From contig JAURXE010000494.1 of NCBI GenBank assembly GCA_030654635.1, positions 1 to 6,438 of the forward strand: a stretch of 6,438 bases of DNA, read 5' to 3'. Source of the DNA: Pseudomonas sp. Lineage in GTDB: Bacteria; Pseudomonadota; Gammaproteobacteria; Pseudomonadales; Pseudomonadaceae. A model generated the notes under the pieces. The model was not told where the DNA came from, ran no database searches, and was given only the letters and a program-made list of their open reading frames with translations. Every line of letters starts with the position of its first letter. Position 1 is the first letter of the stretch. The position numbers and the translations under genes are program-made. Positions 1-5,608 of the stretch are shown here, one piece after another.

Positions 1-364
1 GCACGGCCGGCTCGTCGGCCAGCAGCTGGTGGCTGGCCAGAGTGGTGGCCAGCAGGCCGCGCAAACGGTTATTCAGGCGTAATGGGTTGGGTGTTTCGGT
101 CGCTTCAGTGCCACCTTCGGCGGCTTGCCAGCTGCCGTCCCGTTTGAGGTAGGGCGCCTTGCTGCGGTCACTGCCGACTTGGCCTTGTTTCAGGGCGTCG
201 AGCAGTGGCAGGCGGGCGGGCACGGGTTGTGCGGCCCAGCTTTCGAGCAGCTCGGCTTGTTGAGTCGGATTGGCCGCGACGAATTGGGCGGCGTCACCGG
301 CATGGGCGGTCAATGGCAGTAGCAGCGCCAATGACAGGAGCATTCGGTATAGGGCAGCAGGCAT
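1..364 (-). CDS. urtB: Urea ABC transporter permease UrtB, N-terminal part (runs off the window)
   Basis: This is the first 121 codons of a permease subunit of the high-affinity urea ABC transporter (UrtABCDE), which brings urea across the inner membrane. The chosen ATG (362-364) has an AGGA Shine-Dalgarno seven bases upstream. The protein begins with a clear signal peptide (MPAALYRMLL, then a leucine-rich core ending in TAHA before GDAAQF). A hydrophilic, alanine- and leucine-rich helical stretch follows, including DALKQGQVGSDRSKAPYLKR and NPLRLNNRLRGLLATTLASH. Proteobacterial UrtB proteins carry such a periplasmic extension before the membrane permease domain, which would lie outside the window. 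The gene follows urtA in the same direction after a 130-bp gap holding a REPIN. The identity rests on this extension and on the urtA neighbour, since no permease helices are visible here. Confidence 0.82.
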   Translation of the reverse strand, partial: MPAALYRMLLSLALLLPLTAHAGDAAQFVAANPTQQAELLESWAAQPVPARLPLLDALKQGQVGSDRSKAPYLKRDGSWQAAEGGTEATETPNPLRLNNRLRGLLATTLASHQLLADEPAV

Positions 365-385
365 AGATATGTCCTGGAAGAGGAA

Positions 386-470
386 CTCTGTTGGAGCTGG
401 CTGGCTCGCGATCGCGGTTGACCAGGGCCACCGCGTCGCTTTGATCGCCAGCCAGCAGGTTCCTACAGAG
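386..470. repeat. REPIN: inverted pair of Pseudomonas REP sequences between urtA and urtB
   Basis: The left arm (386-412, beginning CTCTGTTGGAGCTGGCTGGC) is matched by the reverse complement of the right arm (443-470, beginning CTCTGTAGGAACCTGCTGGC). They share CTCTGT, GGA, CTGGCTGGC and CGATC with a few mismatches. The unit resembles the known Pseudomonas REP type (TGTAGGAGC followed by a GC-rich palindrome). Inside, CGCGGT (413-418) pairs with ACCGCG (430-435), so the whole element can fold into one long, imperfect hairpin. It lies about 24 bp after the urtA stop and about 20 bp before the urtB ribosome-binding site. By analogy with REP elements between other binding-protein and permease genes, it may protect upstream mRNA or attenuate downstream expression; that role is inference. 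Confidence 0.8.
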
Positions 471-494
471 TGAGTGGGGGCAGGCCCCGGCGGA

Positions 495-1763
495 TCAGTT
501 CGACTTCACCGCATAGTCGGGCTTCTTGTCGTTGCCAGAAATGTACGGGCTCCATGGCTGGGCGCGGACTGGGCCGTCGGTCTGCCAAACCACATTGAAC
601 TGCCCGTCGTCCTGCACTTCACCGATCATCACCGGCTTGTGCAGGTGGTGGTTGGTCTTGTCCATGGTCAGGGTGTAGCCGCTTGGCGCCGCAAAGGTTT
701 GACCGGCCATGGCATCGCGCACTTTGTCGACATTGGTGGTGCCGGCTTTGGTCACCGCCTGCGCCCACATGTTGATGCCGACGTAGGTGGCCTCCATCGG
801 GTCGTTGGTCACCGCGGTTTGGTAGTTCGGCAGGTTTTTGGCTTTGGCGTAGGCCTTCCAGTCGGCGACGAACTTGGCGTTTACCGGGTTATCCAGGGAT
901 TAGAAGTAGTTCCAGGCCGCCAGTTGACCCACCAGCGGTTTGGTGTCGATGCCGCGCAGTTCTTCTTCGCCGACCGAGAACGCCACCACGGGGATGTCGG
1001 TGGCTTCCAGACCCTGGTTGCCCAGCTCTTTGTAGAACGGCACGTTGGAGTCGCCGTTGACGGTGGAGATCACTGCGGTCTTGCCACCGGCGGAGAACTT
1101 CTTGATGTTGGCGACGATGGTTTGATAGTCGCTATGCCCGAATGGGGTGTAGACCTCTTCGATGTCCTTGTCGGCCACGCCTTTGGCTTTCAAGAAGGCG
1201 CGCAGGATCTTGTTGGTGGTGCGCGGGTAGACGTAGTCGGTGCCGAGCAGGAAGAAGCGTTTGGCCGCGCCGCCGTCTTCGCTCATCAGGTACTCGACCG
1301 CCGGGATGGCTTGCTGGTTGGGCGCCGCGCCGGTGTAGAAGACGTTCGGCGACATCTCTTCACCTTCGTATTGCACCGGGTAGAACAGCAGGCCATTCAA
1401 CTCCTCGAACACCGGCAACACCGATTTGCGTGACACGCTGGTCCAGCAGCCGAACACCACGTCGACCTTGTCCTGGCTCAGTAGCTGCCGACCTTTCTCG
1501 GCAAACAGTGGCCAGTTGGATGCCGGATCAACCACTACCGGTTCAAGTTGTTTGCCGAGTACGCCACCCCTGGCGTTGATCTCGGCAATGGTCATCAATG
1601 CCATGTCTTTGAGCGAGGTTTCCGAGATGGCCATGGTGCCGGACAGCGAATGCAGAATGCCGACCTTGATGGTTTCGGCGGCCTGCAGGCTGTAAGGGAA
1701 TAGACCGCTGAGCATTAGGGCGCTGGCAGTGATCGTGGCTTTGAGGAATGGGCGGCGTTTCAT
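495..1763 (-). pseudogene. urtA: Urea ABC transporter substrate-binding protein UrtA, interrupted by an in-frame stop
   Basis: UrtA is the periplasmic protein that binds urea and delivers it to the UrtBC permease. The frame runs from ATG (1761-1763, GGAG Shine-Dalgarno ten bases upstream) to TGA (495-497), 422 codons before the stop, which is the usual UrtA length. The start MKRRPFLK plus a hydrophobic core ending LQA (about residue 28) looks like a twin-arginine signal peptide. The mature part begins AETIKVGILHSLSGTMAISE, a typical UrtA opening. Codon 288 is TAA (900-902): LAAWNYF is followed by stop, then SLDNPVNAKFVADWK continues in the same frame through AVTNDPMEATYVGINMW to KKPDYAVKSN. 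No base is inserted or deleted, and a single C-to-T change from CAA (Gln) would explain it. If real, the product is 287 residues, lacks about 134 C-terminal residues and is probably nonfunctional. A sequencing error is the main alternative. Confidence 0.9.
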
Positions 1764-1820
1764 CGTATTAAGGCTCCATGCACAACGGGGAATGGACCAG
1801 AGGGGGTCATCACCGCTATC

Positions 1821-1835
1821 GCAGAAAGCGTGCCA
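1821..1835 (-). promoter_or_regulatory. Sigma-54 (-24/-12) promoter of urtA
   Basis: Read on the minus strand the site is TGGCACG-CTTT-CTGC. The -24 element matches the RpoN consensus TGGCACG completely. The -12 element has the essential GC with exactly ten bases between GG and GC, but CTGC instead of TTGC. Transcription would start near 1809, giving a leader of about 45 bases before the urtA ATG. No better sigma-70 promoter was seen in this gap. Control by RpoN fits a urea transporter made under nitrogen limitation. Confidence 0.75.
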
Positions 1836-1846
1836 GAACTGCTAAA

Positions 1847-1859
1847 TGCCCGTCGGGCA
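1847..1859. other. Short perfect palindrome just upstream of the sigma-54 promoter
   Basis: TGCCCG-T-CGGGCA is a perfect inverted repeat with 6-bp arms and one central base, twelve bases upstream of the -24 element. The loop is too short for an RNA hairpin of full arm length, so a protein-binding site is the likelier reading. I do not recognise a regulator for it, and it could be a chance GC-rich palindrome. Confidence 0.3.
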
Positions 1860-1885
1860 AGGCTTGTCTTCAGCGTCAACATTGT

Positions 1886-1902
1886 TGCACTGGCTGGGTT
1901 GG
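1886..1902. promoter_or_regulatory. Possible second, weaker NtrC site
   Basis: The plus strand reads TGCACTGGCTGGGTTGG, which agrees with the NtrC consensus TGCACTATATTGGTGCA at about 10 of 17 positions. The left half-site is perfect and the right half is poor. Its centre is about 85 bp upstream of the predicted start and 66 bp from the stronger site at 1952-1968, plausible for cooperative binding. It could be a chance match. Confidence 0.3.
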
Positions 1903-1951
1903 CGCCATGGTGCTGCAGAACGGGGCAGTCCGGGCTGTGCTAGTGCTGCTC

Positions 1952-1968
1952 TGCGCTTATTTGGTGCT
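1952..1968. promoter_or_regulatory. NtrC-like enhancer site upstream of urtA
   Basis: The plus strand reads TGCGCTTATTTGGTGCT. Against the enterobacterial NtrC consensus TGCACTATATTGGTGCA it matches about 12 of 17 positions, including TGC-C-T on the left and TTGGTGC on the right. The centre lies about 150 bp upstream of the predicted sigma-54 start, within the usual range for an NtrC enhancer. It sits about 40 bp past the end of the marC-type gene. Confidence 0.6.
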
Positions 1969-2007
1969 TGCGCCCGGCGACCGCGATAAAGGCTCGTGCG
2001 AATGCAC

Positions 2008-2604
2008 TTAGAGCACCAAGTAGTTCTTCACTCCGGTGAAGATGATTTGCGCGGCCAGGGCGCAGACAAACAAGCCCATCAAGCGACTGACGATCTGCAA
2101 GCCTTGCTCGCCCAGCAGGTGCTCGAACAGGTCAGATAGGTAGAGCACCAGGCCCACCGTAATGCTGGCGAGTACGATTGCCGCCAGTGCCAGCAAGCGG
2201 ATGTCCCAGTGGGGCTGGCCGGCGCTCATTACCAGCAGGGCGCCAATGGTGCCGGGGCCGACGGTCAGCGGGATGGTCAGCGGTACGATGGTGACGTCTT
2301 GCTGCTGGTTCTCGACCTGCACCACCGGCTTGCCCTGGGCCATGCCCAGAGCCGAGATAAACAATACGGAGCCTGCACCAATCCGGAAGGCGTCGATGGT
2401 GATACCAAACAGGCTGAAGATATGTTGGCCGAACAGGTACAGCAGGCTGCTGGCGATCACTGTGCCCAGCGCCACCTTGCAGGCCAGCACCTTGCGCTCT
2501 TTGCGGGTGTAACCCAGGGTCAGGCTGATAAAGCACGACAGCACGAAAAACGGGCTGTAGAGCACCAGCATCTTCAGGTACAGACTGAATAACTCGGTGA
2601 GCAT
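2008..2604 (-). CDS. MarC-family integral membrane protein (UPF0056)
   Basis: This 198-residue protein belongs to the MarC family (Pfam PF01914), small inner-membrane proteins sometimes called NAAT transporters. E. coli MarC was once tied to multiple antibiotic resistance but its real function is uncertain. About six hydrophobic helices are visible: near residues 8-30, 42-62, 70-88, 106-126, 135-155 and 176-194. The most family-like stretch is TIVPLTIPLTVGPGTIGALL (about residues 105-124), together with FRIGAGSVLFISALGMAQGK and LQIVSRLMGLFVCALAAQII. The length equals that of the YhgN-type members (about 197). The ATG (2602-2604) has an AAGGAG ribosome-binding site seven bases upstream. The gene follows retS by 106 bp on the same strand and could be cotranscribed. 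Directly upstream lies a second copy of its own first 11 codons. The transported substrate, if any, cannot be told from sequence. Confidence 0.88.
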   Translation of the reverse strand: MLTELFSLYLKMLVLYSPFFVLSCFISLTLGYTRKERKVLACKVALGTVIASSLLYLFGQHIFSLFGITIDAFRIGAGSVLFISALGMAQGKPVVQVENQQQDVTIVPLTIPLTVGPGTIGALLVMSAGQPHWDIRLLALAAIVLASITVGLVLYLSDLFEHLLGEQGLQIVSRLMGLFVCALAAQIIFTGVKNYLVL

Positions 2605-2609
2605 GGGCG
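2572..2609 (-). repeat. Direct repeat copy A: start of the marC-type gene
   Basis: This 38-bp block covers codons 1-11 of the marC-type gene plus five bases upstream (GCGCCCATG context). It matches copy B at 2650-2687, 78 bp away, at 36 of 38 positions. The two differences (2584 and 2590) both fall on third codon positions and are synonymous (AGT/AGC and TTA/TTG). Confidence 0.9.
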
Positions 2610-2619
2610 TGCTCCTTGG

Positions 2620-2682
2620 TCAGTGGAGCAGTTGAGCGCCGGGAGATGGCTTCAGGTACAGGCTGAACAACTCGGTGAGCAT
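2620..2682 (-). pseudogene. 20-codon ORF made from a truncated duplicate of the marC 5' end
   Basis: Reading from ATG (2680-2682), the peptide starts MLTELFSLYLK, identical to the first 11 residues of the MarC-family protein. It then diverges to PSPGAQLLH and ends at TGA (2620-2622). That stop is three bases before the AAGGAG of the real gene and 15 bases before its ATG, so ribosomes finishing here could restart on the downstream gene. The upstream Shine-Dalgarno is weak (AGAG, about ten bases away). It is most simply a relic of a tandem duplication. A leader-peptide role is possible but unsupported. Automatic annotation would probably miss it. Confidence 0.45.
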
Positions 2683-2687
2683 GGGCG
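2650..2687 (-). repeat. Direct repeat copy B: duplicated marC 5' end
   Basis: This is the second copy of the 38-bp block at 2572-2609, at a distance of exactly 26 codons. Both copies include the start ATG and CGCCC before it, but they differ beyond: copy A is preceded by AAGGAG, copy B only by a weak AGAG. The block lies between the retS stop and the intact marC-type gene. Confidence 0.9.
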
Positions 2688-2710
2688 ACTCTGGGGCAGG
2701 CAAGCGACGG

Positions 2711-5506
2711 TTAGGGCGATAGCGCGGCATTGGCTGTGCGCTGGCGACGCAGTTCGCGTTCGGCAACCCAATGCTCAATCAGTTCCCGCAGGTGCGACAG
2801 TTCTATCGGTTTGGCCATATGGCCGTCCATGCCGACCTGGCGAGCGCGTTCCTTGTGCTCGGACATGATGTGTGCGGTCAACGCCACCACTGGCGTACGC
2901 GGATGCTGGCCTTTGGCTTCCCAGGCGCGGAGCATTTCGGTGGCGGTAAAGCCGTCGAGGATCGGCATTTCACAGTCCATCAGCACCAAGTCGTAGTGCT
3001 GGGTCTGGATCGCCCGCAAGGCTTCTTCGCCGTTGTTGGCGGTGTCGGGCTGCAGGTTGAGCTTGGCCAGCATGCCTCGAATCACCTTGGTGGAGATGCT
3101 GTTGTCTTCGGCCACCAGGATACGGAAGTCACTAGGGATTGGCGCTGCGGGCGGCGGCGCGATAATGCGCATACTGCTCAGTGGCGCGCCGCGCTGGAGC
3201 TGGCTGAGCTCGTCGGCGAGGGTGGTTTTCAGCGCGTAGCCGGCCACCGGCTTGGCCAGGATACGTTTGATCCCGGCGTTGCGGGCGATGATCTTGCTCG
3301 GCGCATTGCTGATGCCGGTGAGCATGATGACCAAGATGTCATTGTTTAAACTGGGGTCTTCCTTGATCTTGGCTGACAGCTGCATGCCGGTCATGCCGGG
3401 CATGTCTTGGTCGAGCAGCACCACATCGAAGTGTTCACGCAGGTGCGCACGGGTGCGCAAGATCGCCAGGGCTTCTTTGCCACTGGAGGCTTCGCTGGCG
3501 TTCATGCCCCAGCTGGTGCATTGCTGCTGCAGCACTTTGCGGCAGGTGTCGTTGTCGTCCACCACCAGCACTCGCTTGCCTTGTAGCTGCTGGTCGAAAT
3601 CACTGGTGGGGTACTGCAGGCGCTCGCTGTCTAGGGGCAGCGTCAGCCACAGGGTATTGCCGCGCTGCGCGCCGCTTTGCACGCCAAACTGGCCGTCCAT
3701 CATATGGATCAGCTGGCGGGCGATAATCAGCCCCAAGCGGCCGCCGAGCTTGCTGTTGGCGAGGAAGTCTTTGCTTTGCAGGGCGGCGTTGAGCAGGGCG
3801 TCACGCTCATCGGCTTGCAGCGGCTGGCCACTGTCCTGGATGGCGATGCGCAGGCGGGTCGCGCCGGTGTTGTTGTCCAGCGCGGCCACCAGCAGAATCT
3901 CGCCTTCGGCGGTCAGCTTGAAGGCGTTGTCCAGCAGGCTCAGCAAAGCTTGGCGCAGGCGGGTCGGGTCGCCAGTGATAACCCGTGGCACTTGCGGCTG
4001 AATAAAGCTGATCAGTTCGACTTTTTGCTGTTCGGCCTTGCTGCGGAAGATGGTCAGGCAGTCGTCGACCAGGGCGTTGAGGTCGAACTGCACCTCGTCG
4101 AGTTCAATTTGCCCGGACTCCAGCTTGGAGATGTCGAGAATCTCGTTGATCAGCGTCAGCAGCTCATTGCCGGCGCTGTGGATGGTCTGCACGTAGTCGA
4201 GTTGTTTGGTCGACAGCGGTGTGCCGAGCAATAACTCGCTCATGCCCAGTACACCATTCATCGGCGTGCGGATTTCATGGCTGATGCGGGCCAGGAACTC
4301 GGCCTTGGCATTCAGCTCGGCGAGGTTGGCCGCGCGGTCACGACTGAGGCTGAAGTCGGCGTTGAGGATGCGCCGCTGGCGCTCGCTGAGGGCGATGCTG
4401 AGCATAAAATGGCAGGCGATGGTGGCGCTCAGCTGACCAAAGTTCAGCCATTCGGATTCTACCTGCCAGTAGCCAAAAAACACCGGCAAGGCGCCGATAA
4501 AGGTCAGGCTGAACAGCAGCAGGGCGAGGGTGAACAGCCGCGCCGGACGATAGCCGTGCTGCCAATGGTAGGCGGCGACAATCAGCATGCTCAGCCCGCC
4601 GATGGCGATCAGCACATAGACCAGCTGGTTGAGCTGCACGTCGGTGATTGTCAGCAGCAATACGCAGGTCAGGCCGCTCAGCACCATCTCCGCCAGCAGC
4701 AGCTTGGTCAGCGGGGTAGTGGGGCACACCTGACGGAAAAAGCTGGCCGTAAAAGCCAGGGTGCAGATCATGCTGAGCAGGATCGTCAGATTGAGAATGC
4801 TCGGCTGCAGGGTTTGCCACTGACCCAGCCAGGGTGTGGTGATCCCCAGCATGGTCATGGCGGCGACCAGCAGGGTTAGCTGGGTGGCGGCCAGCCACAG
4901 GGTGCTGGGGGTGCGCACATAGGCAAACCGCACCAGGTTGTAGAGCACCAGCATCACAATGCTGCCGAGCAGGCAGCCAAACAACAAAGCGCGGCTGTCA
5001 TCGGCGGCCAGGGTGGTGGTTGGCTGCAGGCTGACGTCCGGGCGTAGTGCGTGCTCGGAGCTGAGGCGCAGGTAGAGATCGATCGGCTGGCTGGCTTGTG
5101 GCAAGGGGATTAGAAAGTTGCGGCTGGCCAGTGGGCGGCTGCTCAGGGGCAATTTGTTGCCGGTGCGCAGGTGGCTGAGTTGCTGTTGGTCTTGCAGCAG
5201 ATAGAGGTCGAGGTATTCGAGATAGGGCGAGAACACCCGCAGTACTTGTTCGGCCTGATTAACGGGCAGACGGTAGTGCAACCACAGCGCCGACTGGCCG
5301 CCAGGGCTGTAAAGTTGATCGAGTTGAGTCGGGGAAAACTGTGTGATGCGTTCAGCCGAGCTGACTTCGTCCAGCTGTAAAGTGCCTTGAGTGTCGAGTA
5401 GCAGGCTCCAGCCAGACTCTGGCTCTTGTGCGTGGACAGGCAAGGTAACGACTAAACCCAGCACTAGGCTGACGATGAGAGCAATGGCAATCCTGAGCCG
5501 GGGCAC
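2711..5506 (-). CDS. retS: Hybrid sensor histidine kinase RetS
   Basis: RetS is an inner-membrane hybrid kinase. In P. aeruginosa it binds the sensor GacS and blocks its signalling, which lowers RsmY/RsmZ and favours acute virulence over biofilm. From the GTG start there are 931 residues: signal peptide (PRLRIAIALIVSLVLG to HAQ), periplasmic 7TMR-DISMED2 domain (about 30-165), seven membrane helices (about 173-375), HisKA with SHEIRTPMNG (His410), an ATPase domain (about 505-625), and receivers with Asp699 (VVLLDQDMPG) and Asp844 (LVLMDCEMPI). Counted from the upstream TTG (5534-5536, 941 residues) these are H420, D709 and D854, each four less than H424, D713 and D858 of P. aeruginosa RetS (942 residues as I recall). 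GTG is preferred because GAAGGG precedes it by nine bases, whereas TTG abuts a TATAAT box. The ATPase motifs look altered (LLSLLDNAFKLT; DSGQP without the second glycine). The purD neighbour supports the identity. Confidence 0.93.
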   Translation of the reverse strand: MPRLRIAIALIVSLVLGLVVTLPVHAQEPESGWSLLLDTQGTLQLDEVSSAERITQFSPTQLDQLYSPGGQSALWLHYRLPVNQAEQVLRVFSPYLEYLDLYLLQDQQQLSHLRTGNKLPLSSRPLASRNFLIPLPQASQPIDLYLRLSSEHALRPDVSLQPTTTLAADDSRALLFGCLLGSIVMLVLYNLVRFAYVRTPSTLWLAATQLTLLVAAMTMLGITTPWLGQWQTLQPSILNLTILLSMICTLAFTASFFRQVCPTTPLTKLLLAEMVLSGLTCVLLLTITDVQLNQLVYVLIAIGGLSMLIVAAYHWQHGYRPARLFTLALLLFSLTFIGALPVFFGYWQVESEWLNFGQLSATIACHFMLSIALSERQRRILNADFSLSRDRAANLAELNAKAEFLARISHEIRTPMNGVLGMSELLLGTPLSTKQLDYVQTIHSAGNELLTLINEILDISKLESGQIELDEVQFDLNALVDDCLTIFRSKAEQQKVELISFIQPQVPRVITGDPTRLRQALLSLLDNAFKLTAEGEILLVAALDNNTGATRLRIAIQDSGQPLQADERDALLNAALQSKDFLANSKLGGRLGLIIARQLIHMMDGQFGVQSGAQRGNTLWLTLPLDSERLQYPTSDFDQQLQGKRVLVVDDNDTCRKVLQQQCTSWGMNASEASSGKEALAILRTRAHLREHFDVVLLDQDMPGMTGMQLSAKIKEDPSLNNDILVIMLTGISNAPSKIIARNAGIKRILAKPVAGYALKTTLADELSQLQRGAPLSSMRIIAPPPAAPIPSDFRILVAEDNSISTKVIRGMLAKLNLQPDTANNGEEALRAIQTQHYDLVLMDCEMPILDGFTATEMLRAWEAKGQHPRTPVVALTAHIMSEHKERARQVGMDGHMAKPIELSHLRELIEHWVAERELRRQRTANAALSP

Positions 5507-5515
5507 GGGCGAAAT

Positions 5516-5521
5516 CCCTTC
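5516..5521 (-). promoter_or_regulatory. Ribosome-binding site that supports the GTG start of retS
   Basis: On the minus strand GAAGGG stands nine bases before GTG (5504-5506). No comparable purine-rich site precedes the in-frame TTG at 5534-5536. This favours a RetS protein that starts MPRLRIAIALIV, directly at a compact signal peptide. Confidence 0.55.
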
Positions 5522-5536
5522 GAAGTAATTGTGCAA

Positions 5537-5542
5537 ATTATA
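5537..5542 (-). promoter_or_regulatory. Candidate -10 box (TATAAT) for retS
   Basis: The minus strand carries a perfect TATAAT, preceded by TGGT. Transcription would begin near 5530, leaving a leader of about 24 bases before the GTG start. No good -35 exists: the hexamer at 17-bp spacing is CTAGCA (three of six). The site may need an activator or may be fortuitous, although it is the only AT-rich hexamer of this quality in the gap. Confidence 0.45.
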
Positions 5543-5565
5543 ACCAGTCTACGCTTCGATGCTAG

Positions 5566-5590
5566 CCCGCAACAGACAGCCTGTCGCGGG
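5566..5590 (-). terminator. Hairpin after purD, possible terminator
   Basis: In the minus-strand transcript CCCGCGACAG (5590-5581) pairs with CUGUUGCGGG (5575-5566) around a five-base loop, giving a ten-pair stem with one G-U wobble. In the plus-strand transcript the same position would be an A-C mismatch, so the structure favours the direction of purD. It starts 18 bases after the purD stop. No U-run follows (CUAGCAUCG), so it is not a textbook intrinsic terminator; it may pause transcription or stabilise the purD 3' end. Confidence 0.45.
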
Positions 5591-5608
5591 CCTGCAAACG
5601 GATGGTTA

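Noticed and set aside
477..488. GGGG-CAGG-CCCC hairpin just after the urtA stop
   Set aside because: Four-pair stem without a U-run; the neighbouring REPIN is a far stronger structure.
474..1433. Plus-strand ORF of 319 codons opposite urtA
   Set aside because: It is wholly antisense to the well-recognised UrtA frame, has no clear ribosome-binding site, and its composition (rich in Val, Gly, His, Arg) is typical of a GC-rich shadow frame.
1142..1579. Plus-strand ORF of 145 codons, rich in Arg, Pro and Cys
   Set aside because: The composition is that of an antisense shadow, and it overlaps urtA throughout.
1996..2007. GTGC-GAAT-GCAC hairpin right after the marC-type stop codon as a terminator
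   Set aside because: The stem has only four pairs and no U-run follows; too weak to call.
1778..2011. Plus-strand 77-codon ORF in the urtA control region
   Set aside because: No recognisable domain or good Shine-Dalgarno. It crosses the sigma-54 and NtrC-like sites, which explain this stretch better.
2771..4879. Several plus-strand ORFs of 185-249 codons opposite retS
   Set aside because: All are antisense to a continuous, domain-rich RetS frame and show no family resemblance of their own.
4338..4898. Minus-strand 186-codon ORF in another frame within retS
   Set aside because: Out of frame with RetS, rich in Ala, Arg, His and Pro, and without a domain; it is an overlapping shadow.
2138..4953. 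The word GTAGAGCACCAG seen near 2140, 2557 and 4941
   Set aside because: Each copy falls in a membrane-helix coding stretch with similar residues (LVLY), so shared codon use explains it better than a dispersed repeat.
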